A stretch of DNA of 64,000 nt from Oscillospiraceae bacterium (GTDB lineage Bacteria; Bacillota; Clostridia; Oscillospirales; Ruminococcaceae), in assembly GCA_017460835.1 (NCBI GenBank), contig JAFUAD010000045.1, forward strand, positions 1 to 64,000. The letters are read 5' to 3'. The translations under genes were made by a program, and so were the position numbers. This document shows, piece after piece, positions 1-8,069 of this stretch (position 1 is its first letter; each line of letters starts with the position of its first letter). The notes under the pieces were generated by a model. That model searched no databases, had not been told where the DNA came from, and saw only the letters and a program-made list of their open reading frames with translations.

Positions 1-441
1 ATGAAGGCAGTCAGCACATTTCATCCCGAAAAGAACATCAAGCTCGTGACATATGCCTCCCGCTGCATTGAAAATGAGATTCTGATGCATCTGCGGAAGG
101 TTTCGCAGTACCGCGCGGAAATTTCAATCGACGAGCCGCTGAATGTGGACTGGGACGGGAATGAGCTGCTGCTCTCCGATCTGCTCGGCACCGATGAGGA
201 TGTGGTTTCGCGCGATCTTGAGAATGAATCCGAGCGCAGACTGCTGCGGGAGGCCGTGAGCCGGCTGGAGCCGCGGGAACGGCAGATCATGGAAATGCGC
301 TTCGGGCTCTGCGGCGGGCGCGAGAAAACACAAAAGGAGGTCGCCGATGCGATCGGCATTTCACAGTCGTATATTTCCCGGCTGGAAAAGAAGATCATCA
401 AACGCCTCAGAACCGAACTCGAGGACGTGATTTTTTCATAA
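1..441 (+). CDS. sigE: RNA polymerase sporulation sigma factor SigE, C-terminal part
   Basis: This is the 3' part of a sigma-70 family factor that directs early mother-cell transcription during sporulation. The visible 146 residues cover the end of region 2 ([20 protein letters not shown]), the region 3 linker with the SigE-like stretch [20 protein letters not shown], and region 4 with a helix-turn-helix ([22 protein letters not shown]). The frame is open from base 1, so the true start and the pro-sequence lie outside the window and the ATG at base 1 is probably internal. A strong hairpin terminator follows. The match to SigE rather than SigF, SigG or SigK rests on the [11 protein letters not shown] stretch, which I know from SigE proteins. 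Confidence 0.9.
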   Translation: MKAVSTFHPEKNIKLVTYASRCIENEILMHLRKVSQYRAEISIDEPLNVDWDGNELLLSDLLGTDEDVVSRDLENESERRLLREAVSRLEPRERQIMEMRFGLCGGREKTQKEVADAIGISQSYISRLEKKIIKRLRTELEDVIFS

Positions 442-447
442 AAAAAT

Positions 448-487
448 GCCGCATTCCCGGTTCAGACTGGGAATGCGGCTCTTTTTC
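448..487. terminator. Bidirectional intrinsic terminator between sigE and spoVS
   Basis: An 11-bp perfect stem (448-458 with 469-479) has a 10-nt loop. It is followed on the plus strand by TCTTTTT and preceded by a run of A, so it can end both the rightward sigE transcript and the leftward spoVS transcript. Confidence 0.85.
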
Positions 488-492
488 CTCAT

Positions 493-753
493 TCAGCGCG
501 GCTCACAGATCAGCTTCATTGCAGTACGTTCTTCGCCGTCGATCTCGATGCTGGCGAATGCAGGAATACATACCAGATCAATTCCGATCGGCGCAAGATA
601 CCCGCGCGCGATCGCGATCGACTTGATCGCCTGATTCGCAGCACCCGCGCCGACAGCCTGTACCTCGACAACGCGCTGTTCACGGATGACACCGGCAATC
701 GCACCGGCTACGGAATTCGGTGTGGAGTGAGATGATACCTTTAATACTTCCAT
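493..753 (-). CDS. spoVS: Stage V sporulation protein S
   Basis: This 86-residue protein matches SpoVS, a small Alba-like nucleic-acid-binding protein needed for coat assembly and dehydration during sporulation in Bacillus. It begins MEVLKVSSHSTPNSVAGAIA and keeps the conserved middle GAGAANQAIKSIAIARGYLA and the C-terminal IDGEERTAMKLICEP. The start at 753 has AAGGAGG seven bases upstream. It has its own sigma-A type promoter and lies downstream of ymdB on the same strand; ymdB and spoVS are also neighbours in Bacillus subtilis. Confidence 0.95.
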   Translation of the reverse strand: MEVLKVSSHSTPNSVAGAIAGVIREQRVVEVQAVGAGAANQAIKSIAIARGYLAPIGIDLVCIPAFASIEIDGEERTAMKLICEPR

Positions 754-828
754 TGGAAACCTCCTTAGATCATGAAACTGCAAAATTGTTAATACGGTTT
801 GGGGTATATCGTTGTACTGCTATTTTCT

Positions 829-857
829 AGTATAATACATTTCACGAAAAAAGTCAA
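829..857 (-). promoter_or_regulatory. Sigma-A type promoter for spoVS
   Basis: TTGACT (852-857) and TATACT (829-834) on the minus strand are separated by 17 nt, about 75 nt upstream of the spoVS start codon. Confidence 0.75.
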
Positions 858-861
858 GCAT

Positions 862-1641
862 TCAGAATGAATTTGTGGATTCTCTCATAAAAATGCGCTC
901 GATTTTGGTACATATGCCGGATTTGCTGTCGATTTCCAAGCACACGCCGTTCAGCATCACAGGCGATTCCGCCTCTGTGAACTGCACCGGGCGGTGAAAG
1001 CGCTGCTTCTCGATCGCCTGCCTGATCTGCACGCCGAGCACCGACCGCTCGCCGCCGCACATGCCCGCGTCGGTCAGATAGCCGGTTTTTCCGTCGAGAA
1101 TCTCCTCGTCAGCCGTCTGCACATGCGTATGCGTGCCGATGACCGCAGAGACGCGCCCCGCAAGATACCAGCCCATTGCGCGCTTTTCGGCGGTCGCCTC
1201 GGCATGGAAATCGACCAGAATATTCGGCGTCTGCACGGTTTCGAGCAGCCCGTCGATCACGGTAAACGGATTGTCGAGCGCGTCCATGAACGCGGTGCCC
1301 ATGAGGTTGATGACCGCGAAGGAAAACCTGCCGCAGTCGAGCACGCAGAGCCCGCTGCCGGGTGCGCCCTCCGGATAATTTGCCGGACGCAGAATCCGCG
1401 CATCTGCGAAAATATGGTCACAGCGGCGGCGGAAGCAGTGATTGCCGGTCGTGATGACATCGGCGCCGGCAGAAAAAAGCTGCTGCGCCGACTGCTCCGT
1501 GATGCCGTTTCCGGGCGCAGAATTCTCCCCGTTGACGACGATCAGGTCCGCGCCGTAATCGCGCTTCAGCTTCGGGACATGCTGCCGGAAGCAGCGGCTC
1601 CCGGCCTCCCCGACGACATCGCCGAACATCAGCAGCCTCAT
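862..1641 (-). CDS. ymdB: YmdB-type metallophosphoesterase (TIGR00282 family)
   Basis: This is a 259-residue cytoplasmic metal-dependent phosphodiesterase of the YmdB family, whose Bacillus member acts on 2',3'-cyclic nucleotides and influences biofilm and motility decisions. The metal-ligand motifs are in order: MFGDVVGEAG near the N terminus, VVNGENSAPGNGIT, TGNHCF, VDFHAEATAEK and IGTHTHVQTADE. The start at 1641 is preceded by GAGAGG at about 8 nt; a second in-frame start at 1665 would overlap the upstream gene and has weaker support. The neighbouring spoVS supports the assignment. Confidence 0.93.
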   Translation of the reverse strand: MRLLMFGDVVGEAGSRCFRQHVPKLKRDYGADLIVVNGENSAPGNGITEQSAQQLFSAGADVITTGNHCFRRRCDHIFADARILRPANYPEGAPGSGLCVLDCGRFSFAVINLMGTAFMDALDNPFTVIDGLLETVQTPNILVDFHAEATAEKRAMGWYLAGRVSAVIGTHTHVQTADEEILDGKTGYLTDAGMCGGERSVLGVQIRQAIEKQRFHRPVQFTEAESPVMLNGVCLEIDSKSGICTKIERIFMRESTNSF

Positions 1642-1657
1642 GGCCTTGCCCTCTCTT

Positions 1658-2056
1658 TCACTCAATAATCAGGGTATATCCGCCCGGCTCTCCCGATGTG
1701 ACAACTGCGGTCGCAGAGGTCGTGCTGCTCTGTGATTCAGAGCTCTGCGAGGAGCTGAGCGCGCTCTCGCTGCCGGAGCCGGTGCCGTCCTCCGGCAGTC
1801 CGGTTTCATCCGGAAGCCCGGTTCCGTCAATCAGGCCGGTTTCATCGGTGAGATCGGTCACCGTCGTGGTCGTCTGCTGACTGCGGAGATAATCCCAGTA
1901 ATCGGTCGAGGTCGTCAGCACGACGCTGCTGACCTCCGGCGCCGACACCTGCGACGAGGATTCGGTCTTGTCGCCGCGGATCATTGTGACAATCGCGAGC
2001 ACAATCAACACGCCGAGCACCGCCAGAATCACTGTATATACTTCCCGTTTCTCCAT
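1658..2056 (-). CDS. Small single-pass membrane protein, Ser/Thr-rich
   Basis: This 132-residue protein has a short charged N terminus (MEKREVYT), one hydrophobic segment (VILAVLGVLIVLAIVTMI, about residues 8-25), and a low-complexity Ser/Thr/Glu/Gly-rich region. The latter contains repeats such as DETGLIDGTGLPDETGLPED. It is probably anchored in the membrane with the low-complexity part outside. GGAGG lies 6 nt before the start. It sits between the recombinase gene (13-nt gap) and ymdB, so all three are probably cotranscribed. I do not recognise a family. Confidence 0.75.
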   Translation of the reverse strand: MEKREVYTVILAVLGVLIVLAIVTMIRGDKTESSSQVSAPEVSSVVLTTSTDYWDYLRSQQTTTTVTDLTDETGLIDGTGLPDETGLPEDGTGSGSESALSSSQSSESQSSTTSATAVVTSGEPGGYTLIIE

Positions 2057-2068
2057 GATAATCCTCCG

Positions 2069-3049
2069 TTATTTTTTCCGGTGTTCGCCGGCGAGCGGGT
2101 TGCTGTCAATGGCATCCTGCCGCTGTTCACTGGAGAGATGCGTATAGATTTCGGTTGTGGCAATGGACTGATGGCCGAGGATATCCTTCAGCGTCAGCGT
2201 ATCGACATGCCCGTGCTGATACATCAGCGTCGCTGCGGTATGGCGGAGCTTGTGGGTCGAGAGCCCGCGCCCGGCAAGCCCGGATGCCGTCAGCATATTC
2301 TCGACGATCTGCTGCACGCGCCGCCTGCTGATCCTGCGGTGATTCCGGCTCAAAAACAGCGCATTCGGCTCCTGCGGCGGGTTTTCCCGCGATTGCAGAT
2401 ATTCCTGCAATGCGGCAAGGCAGGCGTCGTTGAGATACACGATGCGCTCCTTGCTGCCCTTTCCGAGCACGCGGATCTGCCGGTTGAAGAAATCCACATC
2501 CCCGACATTCATCCCGACCAGCTCTGCCAGCCGGAAGCCGCAGTTCAGAAATAAGGTCACGATGCAGTAATCCCGCAGCATATCATGCGTTTTTTCGCTC
2601 TCTGCGCTTTCGAGCACACGCTGGCTTTCCTCCAGCGTCAGGAAGCGCGGCAGATTTTTTTTCACAGTCGGCAGCTCCAGATTCTGACAGGGGTCTGCGC
2701 TGAGCATGCCCTTTGTCTTGGTCAGATACCGGAACAGGCTCCGGACCGCGCTCATGCGGCGGGAAACCGAGCGCGGCGTGTTCCCGCGGACATCCCGCAG
2801 ATAGCGGATATAATCGTACAGCACAGACACCGTGACCGCCCTCAGCTCGTCATCGGTCACATCGTCGATCTCCATCTCCCCGGCCTCCGAGACCGGCAGC
2901 CCGCAGTTGATGCAGTGCAGCCAGCGCAGAAACAGCACCGTGTCCTGATAGTATTCCGTCACTGTTCGCTTTGCCTTGCCGCGGATGACGTCCAGATAGG
3001 TCAGATAATCGTTCAGAAACATCGGATTCTGACTCCGGTCGATTTCCAC
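2069..3049 (-). CDS. Tyrosine recombinase, XerC/XerD type
   Basis: This is a 326-residue site-specific tyrosine recombinase of the size used for chromosome dimer resolution. The N-terminal SAM-like core-binding domain (about 10-125) is followed by the catalytic domain with all expected residues: Arg in GFRLAELVG, Lys in GKGSKER, HxxR in STHKLRHT, His in LGHQSIATT and the nucleophile Tyr in EIYTHLS. I chose the GTG at 3049 because AAGGGGG lies about 8 nt upstream; a longer reading from 3100 would run over the promoter. There is no adjacent integrase cargo, phage gene or att-like repeat, so a housekeeping Xer role is more likely than a mobile element. XerC and XerD cannot be told apart here. 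Confidence 0.9.
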   Translation of the reverse strand: MEIDRSQNPMFLNDYLTYLDVIRGKAKRTVTEYYQDTVLFLRWLHCINCGLPVSEAGEMEIDDVTDDELRAVTVSVLYDYIRYLRDVRGNTPRSVSRRMSAVRSLFRYLTKTKGMLSADPCQNLELPTVKKNLPRFLTLEESQRVLESAESEKTHDMLRDYCIVTLFLNCGFRLAELVGMNVGDVDFFNRQIRVLGKGSKERIVYLNDACLAALQEYLQSRENPPQEPNALFLSRNHRRISRRRVQQIVENMLTASGLAGRGLSTHKLRHTAATLMYQHGHVDTLTLKDILGHQSIATTEIYTHLSSEQRQDAIDSNPLAGEHRKK

Positions 3050-3088
3050 TGTGCTGCCCCCTTTCCGTGCATGCTTCGTTCTTGGTTT

Positions 3089-3117
3089 ATTATACCGCAT
3101 TTCTCATATTTTTGCAA
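3089..3117 (-). promoter_or_regulatory. Sigma-A type promoter for the recombinase-ymdB unit
   Basis: TTGCAA (3112-3117) and TATAAT (3089-3094) on the minus strand have a 17-nt spacer and lie about 40 nt upstream of the recombinase start. Confidence 0.75.
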
Positions 3118-3145
3118 GGGGAAAAGGAAAATATGCCGATATTCC

Positions 3146-3180
3146 GGAAACAGCAAAGCCGCCCCGCAATCGGGACGGCT
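3146..3180 (-). terminator. Probable terminator after the DUF4317 gene
   Basis: On the minus strand a 10-bp stem (3171-3180 with 3157-3166) with a 4-nt loop is followed by TTGCTGTTT. It lies just below the stop codon of the DUF4317 gene. The T-tract is weak. Confidence 0.6.
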
Positions 3181-3190
3181 CCTGTGCAGA

Positions 3191-4363
3191 TCAGGTATTC
3201 CACGGTGTATCCTGTTCAGGGGCGAGCACGCCCGGCACCTTCAGGTCATAGCCGTTAACCTCGATGACGGCGTCGTCGAGCTCGATGACCATGCAGTGAC
3301 GCCCGTTGATCTTATCAAGGCGCACCTTGTTTTTCGCTTCATTTTTGATATTGACGACGATTTCCGGCGTTTTGATAACCGTTTTCGGCTGGACAAGGCG
3401 CTCCGGCTTCAGCGTCGTTTCGACGGTTTCCTCGAACACCTTTTCCGTATTGACGAGCTTCTCCTCCGGAACGCCCGCCTCCGAGAGCATCCGCCGCAGA
3501 ATTCTGCCGGTGACCTCGGTCGGGGCATCATCGGTCTTATTCTTCGCGACGATCTCATTGAGCTTTTCGTTCACGGTCGTGACGGTCTCGTAGGTCAGGT
3601 CATCGCCGAGCAGCGTGTCGAGCACCTGCTTCATATCGGCTCTGTCCTCCTCGACGGTCGTCTCAACATCGCATTCAAAGAACGAATCTACGAGCTTTTC
3701 ATTCGGCGTATTCGGCGTCTTGGTATAGTACAGCACATGGTGAACATCCGTCGAGCGGTCGGAGAAAACCGGGAAGAAAAAGCCGTCCGCGGGCAGCTTG
3801 CTGATGACCGCGTTGGGGTTTTCCTGCCGCAGAATTTCATCATCAGACTGATTATACACCAGCGCGCCCTCGGCCTTTTTCACCGGGCAGAGCGCCGCCA
3901 CCAGATAGCGGAACACATTGTCCGAGACCGCATCCTCGTCGATCTCGTCCATCTTATTTTTCTTCGGCGGCGCATAGGTACAGTACGCCATCAGCACGGC
4001 ATAGGGCGAATCGGAATCCGCATCGGCGGCGAGCCTGCCGAGGAATTCGAGCGCGGTATCCTCCTGCTTCAGCTCGGTTTTCAGCAGCGCGGAAAGTCTC
4101 GTCTGCGCGCCGTCCTCCGAATAGGCATGGTCGCGGAAGGGCAGCTCGGTGCTCTGCTTGCCGAGGTTGACATTCAGCACCTTTTTCATTGTCTCAAAGA
4201 GGATCTGGCTCTCCGGCGAGGGAATTGACGATGCATTGCGGATACAGACCCCGCGGACGCATCGCTGCGTATCGACAAACGCGGTCAGCACGCGCTCCAT
4301 TGTAAAATATTTGGCATCCGGATGAAAATGGTTCCGGATCTCACTGAGTTCCTTGCGGTTCAT
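3191..4363 (-). CDS. DUF4317 family protein
   Basis: This is a soluble 390-residue protein of unknown function. The opening MNRKELSEIRNHFHPD and the segments PFRDHAYSEDG and TYAPPKKNK are what I know from DUF4317 proteins, which are common in Clostridia. It has no signal peptide or membrane segment. The C-terminal third is rich in charged residues and has repeated VxxTEKVFEETVETT-type helices. AAGGAG precedes the ATG by about 8 nt. It is probably expressed alone, between two hairpin terminators. Family assignment is from recognition only. Confidence 0.75.
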   Translation of the reverse strand: MNRKELSEIRNHFHPDAKYFTMERVLTAFVDTQRCVRGVCIRNASSIPSPESQILFETMKKVLNVNLGKQSTELPFRDHAYSEDGAQTRLSALLKTELKQEDTALEFLGRLAADADSDSPYAVLMAYCTYAPPKKNKMDEIDEDAVSDNVFRYLVAALCPVKKAEGALVYNQSDDEILRQENPNAVISKLPADGFFFPVFSDRSTDVHHVLYYTKTPNTPNEKLVDSFFECDVETTVEEDRADMKQVLDTLLGDDLTYETVTTVNEKLNEIVAKNKTDDAPTEVTGRILRRMLSEAGVPEEKLVNTEKVFEETVETTLKPERLVQPKTVIKTPEIVVNIKNEAKNKVRLDKINGRHCMVIELDDAVIEVNGYDLKVPGVLAPEQDTPWNT

Positions 4364-4390
4364 GCAGCAGTCTCCTTATCGTGTTGTTCG

Positions 4391-4421
4391 CAAAAGAAAG
4401 CCGCCGAGAATTCCCGGCGGC
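4391..4421 (-). terminator. Terminator after the DUF1858 gene
   Basis: On the minus strand a GC-rich 7-bp stem (4415-4421 with 4400-4406) is followed by TTTCTTTTG, immediately downstream of the DUF1858 stop codon. Confidence 0.8.
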
Positions 4422-4435
4422 AATCATCCATCCGA

Positions 4436-4627
4436 TCAAATACTAGCCTTCAGCTTTTCGATCAGCTCGTCCGCATCCACACCGTGTACCATGCACGCAT
4501 CCTCCACGGATTCGCCGCGGGATGCCGGGCAGCCGAGACAGTGCATGCCCATTTCGAGAAAATACGGTGCGGTATCCGGGTAAGCATCCAGAATATCGCC
4601 GATGCAGGTTTCCTTTGTGATTTCCAT
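4436..4627 (-). CDS. DUF1858 domain protein (putative disulfide redox protein)
   Basis: This is a 63-residue protein made of a single DUF1858 domain, also known as the hybrid-cluster-protein-associated redox disulfide domain. The diagnostic part is MGMHCLGCPASRGESVEDAC, with a CxxC pair and a third Cys, followed by a short helical tail. These proteins are thought to form a redox-active disulfide; the partner is unknown here because no hybrid cluster protein gene is in the window. The start at 4627 has AAAGGAG about 9 nt upstream. Terminators lie on both sides, so it appears to be a single-gene unit or the tail of the upstream one. Confidence 0.85.
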   Translation of the reverse strand: MEITKETCIGDILDAYPDTAPYFLEMGMHCLGCPASRGESVEDACMVHGVDADELIEKLKASI

Positions 4628-4650
4628 TGATAAAACTCCTTTCGGGAAAG

Positions 4651-4684
4651 CAAAAACGGGGGCGCAGCAAGGCTGCCGCGCCCC
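4651..4684 (-). terminator. Terminator after the zinc-ribbon gene
   Basis: On the minus strand a GC-rich stem (4673-4684 with 4659-4667, one bulge) is followed by GTTTTTG. It sits just after the zinc-ribbon protein stop. Confidence 0.75.
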
Positions 4685-4699
4685 TTGTTTCAACCGGAA

Positions 4700-4978
4700 T
4701 TACTGCTCGTTCTTGAGCTGTGCGTAGCACTCGCTGCAATAAACAGGGCGGTCCTCACGCGGGCGGAACGGGACCTGTGCCTCGCGGCCGCACTTTGCGC
4801 AGGTTGCGGTGAAATACTCGCGCTCGGTCTTGCCGGCGTTCTTTCTTGCGTCACGGCATGCCTTGCACTTCTTCGGGTCATTTGCAAAACCCTTCTCAGC
4901 GTAGAACTCCTGCTCACCGGCGGTGAATACGAACTCCTGTCCGCACTCGTTGCATACTAAGGTTCTGTCTTCGTACAT
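4700..4978 (-). CDS. Small double zinc-ribbon protein
   Basis: This 92-residue protein has two zinc-binding modules. The first is CNECG...CKACR with the EQEFYAEKGFANDPKKC core of the 'probable zinc-ribbon' (zf_Tbcl) family. The second is CAKCGREAQVPFRPREDRPVYCSECY. Proteins of this kind are widespread in anaerobic bacteria and their partner (RNA, DNA or protein) is not established. CGAGGAAAA precedes the ATG at 4978. It lies 245 nt downstream of the sigH-like gene on the same strand. Confidence 0.85.
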   Translation of the reverse strand: MYEDRTLVCNECGQEFVFTAGEQEFYAEKGFANDPKKCKACRDARKNAGKTEREYFTATCAKCGREAQVPFRPREDRPVYCSECYAQLKNEQ

Positions 4979-5223
4979 GTGGTTTTTCCTCGATTCTTGA
5001 AATTTGGACCTCGACGGGATTTGCGCCATCACTGTTGCTTCATGATCGCCTGCGGGCGCAAGGCCCTGAAGCGAAAGCGGTTTGCAGGTAAATCGTTCGC
5101 ACGCGCTGGAAGAAATGCTGCCGGGTCGTGTGATTGCAGAAGGGTTAACCCGCCTTCTGGAACGGGACAGCCAAAGGGTCGGGCTGTGCGGGCGGAATAC
5201 GGATTCTGCGCATCCTGCCGCCG
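4979..5223. other. Intergenic region between sigH-like gene and zinc-ribbon gene
   Basis: No gene is recognised in these 245 nt. One hairpin on the minus strand (AGAAGG pairing with CCTTCT around 5135-5160) lacks a T-tract. I looked for a tRNA and found no T-loop consensus. Confidence 0.5.
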
Positions 5224-5832
5224 TCAGATATCAGCATTGCTCCGGACGGCACGGAGCTTGCGTCTTGCGCGCTGCATGGCGTTATCGACGCTTTTTTCGG
5301 AGATCTGAAGCCGGTCTGCGATTTCCCGGTAGGAATATCCGCAGGCAGCCTCGGACAGGACGTCCATCTCCTGCTTGCTCAGCACATCCTTCAGCGCCTG
5401 ATAGAGCTCTGAGACGCGCTCCTTATTGAGGAACGCCTGCTCGGGGCTGTCGGCGCCGTCAGAAAGCTGTTCGCTCAGTGCGGCATCGGGATCGTCGAGC
5501 GAGCTGCCGGTCAGCCGGAGCTGCGCGTGATCCTTCCGGTATGCATTCTGCATCCGGTTGCGGACGCACCGATACGCATAGGTGCGGAAGCTGGCAGCGC
5601 GGTCGCCGAAATTCTGCTGATAGGAATTTGCGGCGGCAAGCAATCCGAGCAGTCCCTCCTGCGCATAGTCCTCGGCATCCGCAGAATTCGCGGCAAGCGA
5701 ATTTGCCATACGGACGACCATCGAACGGCAGCGCTCCAGAAGGACGGAGAATGCCTGCGGCTGCGCATGCATGACCGCTACCAGATCTTCATCCGACATT
5801 TCGGAGAGCATCTCAACTGAAAACGATTCCAT
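5224..5832 (-). CDS. sigH: RNA polymerase sigma factor, SigH-like
   Basis: This is a 202-residue sigma-70 family factor with region 2 (ADAEDYAQEGLLGLLAAANSY, then FRTYAYRCVRNRMQNAYRK) and region 4 (LSKQEMDVLSEAACGYSYRE, then ISEKSVDNAMQRARRKL). The DEEDL..VMHAQP opening, the length and the KSVDNALQR-like recognition helix resemble SigH, the post-exponential factor that starts the sporulation cascade. The start at 5832 is set by AGGAGG seven bases upstream; a longer reading would run across the promoter. An alternative is another SigH-like factor of Clostridia, since two or more paralogues occur in this group. Confidence 0.82.
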   Translation of the reverse strand: MESFSVEMLSEMSDEDLVAVMHAQPQAFSVLLERCRSMVVRMANSLAANSADAEDYAQEGLLGLLAAANSYQQNFGDRAASFRTYAYRCVRNRMQNAYRKDHAQLRLTGSSLDDPDAALSEQLSDGADSPEQAFLNKERVSELYQALKDVLSKQEMDVLSEAACGYSYREIADRLQISEKSVDNAMQRARRKLRAVRSNADI

Positions 5833-5940
5833 CGGGAAGCCTCCTAACGCGAACAAAGCCCGAGCGGCAGCATGTCTGCCCTGCACCGTTACATCTGCTG
5901 CCCCCGCAGAACCGGTAAACAGCAGCATATAACCTATTAT

Positions 5941-5969
5941 ATGATAAACCAAAGCCGAATATTTGTCAA
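5941..5969 (-). promoter_or_regulatory. Sigma-A type promoter for sigH-like gene
   Basis: TTGACA (5964-5969) and TATCAT (5941-5946) on the minus strand are 17 nt apart, about 110 nt above the start codon. Confidence 0.75.
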
Positions 5970-6039
5970 GCAATCCGGAAGAAAACGGCATCTTACACAG
6001 CTTTCAACACGGATTTTCGGCATCTCAGACAAATTCTGT

Positions 6040-6606
6040 CTATTCGGCGCCAAACGCCCTTCTGCCCTCTGTAAAGAGATTTCCGCCGTGAGCGTCGATC
6101 GCGACGAGCAGCGGGAATTCGGAAACGGTCAGCCGCTTCACGGATTCGCACCCGAGCTCCGGATAAGCAAGCACCTCGCACGCGGTAATATGTGCCGCAG
6201 CAAGCGCGCCCGCGCCGCCGACAGCGCAGAAATAAACGGCAGAATTGCGCATAATCGCCTCGCAGACTGCTGCGCTGCGCTCGCCCTTGCCGATCATGGC
6301 AATGAGCCCCGCGTCGAGCAGCATCGGCGCATACGGATCCATTCTTCCGGAGGTTGTCGGCCCGCAGGCACCGATCGGACGGCCGGGAGGCGCCGCAGTC
6401 GGGCCCGCGTAATAGATCACGGCATCCCGCAGCGGAAAGGGCAGTGCATCGGCGCCCTGCTCCCGCATCACGGCGGTCAGGCGCTTATGCGCCGCATCTC
6501 GCGCAGTATAGACGGTTCCGGAGAGGATCACGCGGTCGCCGGCGCGCAGAGCCTTTTGTTCTCTGACAATCGCCGGCAGATCGCTGACTTGCAATGTATA
6601 GTTCAT
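6040..6606 (-). CDS. Class I fumarase/tartrate dehydratase-type beta subunit
   Basis: This 188-residue protein is the beta (C-terminal) component of an iron-sulfur hydro-lyase such as class I fumarase or L-tartrate dehydratase. Characteristic stretches are GDRVILSGTVYTARDAAHKRL, IYYAGPTAAPPGRPIGACGPTTSGRMDPY, IGKG and YFCAVGGAGALAA. In known enzymes it works with an alpha subunit that holds the 4Fe-4S cluster; that gene is not next to it. Instead the gene starts 8 nt after the DivIVA-like gene, with a weak ribosome-binding site, and probably shares its transcript. The exact substrate cannot be told from sequence. Confidence 0.88.
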   Translation of the reverse strand: MNYTLQVSDLPAIVREQKALRAGDRVILSGTVYTARDAAHKRLTAVMREQGADALPFPLRDAVIYYAGPTAAPPGRPIGACGPTTSGRMDPYAPMLLDAGLIAMIGKGERSAAVCEAIMRNSAVYFCAVGGAGALAAAHITACEVLAYPELGCESVKRLTVSEFPLLVAIDAHGGNLFTEGRRAFGAE

Positions 6607-6614
6607 GCAGCAGA

Positions 6615-8069
6615 TTATTTCCAGCTGCTGCCGCTGTCGCCCGCGCTCTCAGCGAGGTCGTCGAAATTGAATTCGCCCTTGTTCACCTTGCTGAATGCCT
6701 TGTTTGCGACCTCATCAAAGCTCTCGAAATTCGGCAGATCGTCATCGTCATTGACGGTATTGCGCGCCTCGGAGATGACATTCTTCGCCTCAGAGAGACG
6801 GCTGTTTGCCTGGCCGCTCAGGTTATCGAGCACAAGCGTAAGCTCGTTGAACTTCTTGGAGACGCTGTCGATTTCGGAGCGCAGCAGCGCACGGACTGTT
6901 CTTGCAGTCTCGGTCGTGGTCTTGGTTCTGCGCTCTGCATCCGCCAGAGACGAACGCACGGATTCTTCCGCATCTGCGACAGTTTTGATTGCCTGTGCAT
7001 CGGCGTCGTTGAGCTTCTTCTCCGCCTCTGCATTGGCATTGTTGATGGTCTCGTCGGCCTGTCTGTTGGCATCGGCGATGGTCTGCTCCGCCTGCTTATT
7101 CGCGGAGGAAACGGTCTCCTCAGCCTTCGCATTGGCCTCTGCGATGATGGAATCCGCCTGTGCGGTTGCATCCTTGATCTTCTTATCGGCCTCGCGTCTT
7201 GCCTCGGTCGCGACCTTCTTCGCGGTCATCTGCGCTTCCATGAACAGTGCGCTCATGTCGAAGCTCGAATCGGTGCCGCTTTCCTTCAGGTCGGCAACCT
7301 GCTGCTGGAGGGACTCGATCTCGCGGTCCTTGTCAGCGAGCGCGCTGCTCTGCTCTGCGAGCTGTGCTTCATACTCAGCGAGCTTCTGGAGATCAGCCTC
7401 ATTCGAGAGGCCTGCCTGCTCCTCGATCATAGCATTCTTCGCATCGAGCTCACCGCGCAGGGCGATGACCTCCTGCTCAGCGGCAGCGGCCTTGCCCTCA
7501 AGCTCTGCGATTTTTGCAGCCAGCTCGGCGGAATCTCCGCCGCCCTGCAATGCCTGTGCGGAGAGGTTTGCGAGATCGACGCGCAGGGACTCGTTGTCCT
7601 CATTGAGCGTTGTCAGGCGGCTCTCCAGCTCGGTGATTTTGTTGTTGAGATCGGTCTTTTCCTCGCGCTCGAGCTCAAGCTCTGCCTGAACGGAAGCGAG
7701 ATCGGCTCTGGCATCGGTTGCGTCCTGCTTTGCTGTTTCCAGCTCGCCGCGGAGCGCAGTCACATCCTCCGCCGTGCCGCCCTGTCCGTCAACCTCGATG
7801 ACCGGTCTGTTTTTCAGTTCATCCTGTGCTGCGCGGAGCTGATTTTTGGTTGTGCCCAGCTCGCCGCGAAGGCGGGAAAGCTCCGCCTCAAACTCTGCTT
7901 CCTTGGCATCACTGAGTCCGCCGCCGCTTTCCATCTGCTTCTTCAGCTTATCCAGCTCTTCCTGAAGCAGATAGTTCTTGGAGTTGAGTTCATCGACATA
8001 GTTCAGGACATCTTCTTTGACAAATCCGCCACCGATTTTTGTGGTTCTCAATACATTTGGCTCAGCCAT
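6615..8069 (-). CDS. DivIVA-like long coiled-coil protein
   Basis: This is a 484-residue, almost entirely helical protein. The N terminus (VLRTTKIGGGFVKEDVLNYVDELNSKN) resembles the DivIVA/GpsB membrane-targeting domain, and is followed by long coiled coil to about residue 400. The segment around 240-370 is an Ala/Asp/Glu-rich repeat of the type A-x-A-D-x-x-I-x-x-A with roughly 11-residue spacing. The C terminus is acidic and disordered. The start at 8069 has GGAG 7 nt upstream. Its position next to ftsZ suggests a role in division, polarity or cytoskeletal scaffolding, as for DivIVA; that role is inference. It has its own promoter. Confidence 0.78.
   Translation of the reverse strand: MAEPNVLRTTKIGGGFVKEDVLNYVDELNSKNYLLQEELDKLKKQMESGGGLSDAKEAEFEAELSRLRGELGTTKNQLRAAQDELKNRPVIEVDGQGGTAEDVTALRGELETAKQDATDARADLASVQAELELEREEKTDLNNKITELESRLTTLNEDNESLRVDLANLSAQALQGGGDSAELAAKIAELEGKAAAAEQEVIALRGELDAKNAMIEEQAGLSNEADLQKLAEYEAQLAEQSSALADKDREIESLQQQVADLKESGTDSSFDMSALFMEAQMTAKKVATEARREADKKIKDATAQADSIIAEANAKAEETVSSANKQAEQTIADANRQADETINNANAEAEKKLNDADAQAIKTVADAEESVRSSLADAERRTKTTTETARTVRALLRSEIDSVSKKFNELTLVLDNLSGQANSRLSEAKNVISEARNTVNDDDDLPNFESFDEVANKAFSKVNKGEFNFDDLAESAGDSGSSWK

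Noticed and set aside
2069..3049. Tyrosine recombinase as an integrase of a mobile element
   Set aside because: No att-like repeats, excisionase, relaxase or cargo genes are near, and its size and motifs fit a housekeeping Xer protein.
2585..4228. A long open frame (547 codons) on the plus strand
   Set aside because: It runs antisense through the DUF4317 and recombinase genes, has no ribosome-binding site, and its Arg/His/Leu-rich sequence is typical of a shadow frame in GC-rich DNA.
4979..5223. tRNA or other structured RNA in the sigH downstream region
   Set aside because: There is no T-loop consensus and no cloverleaf on either strand.
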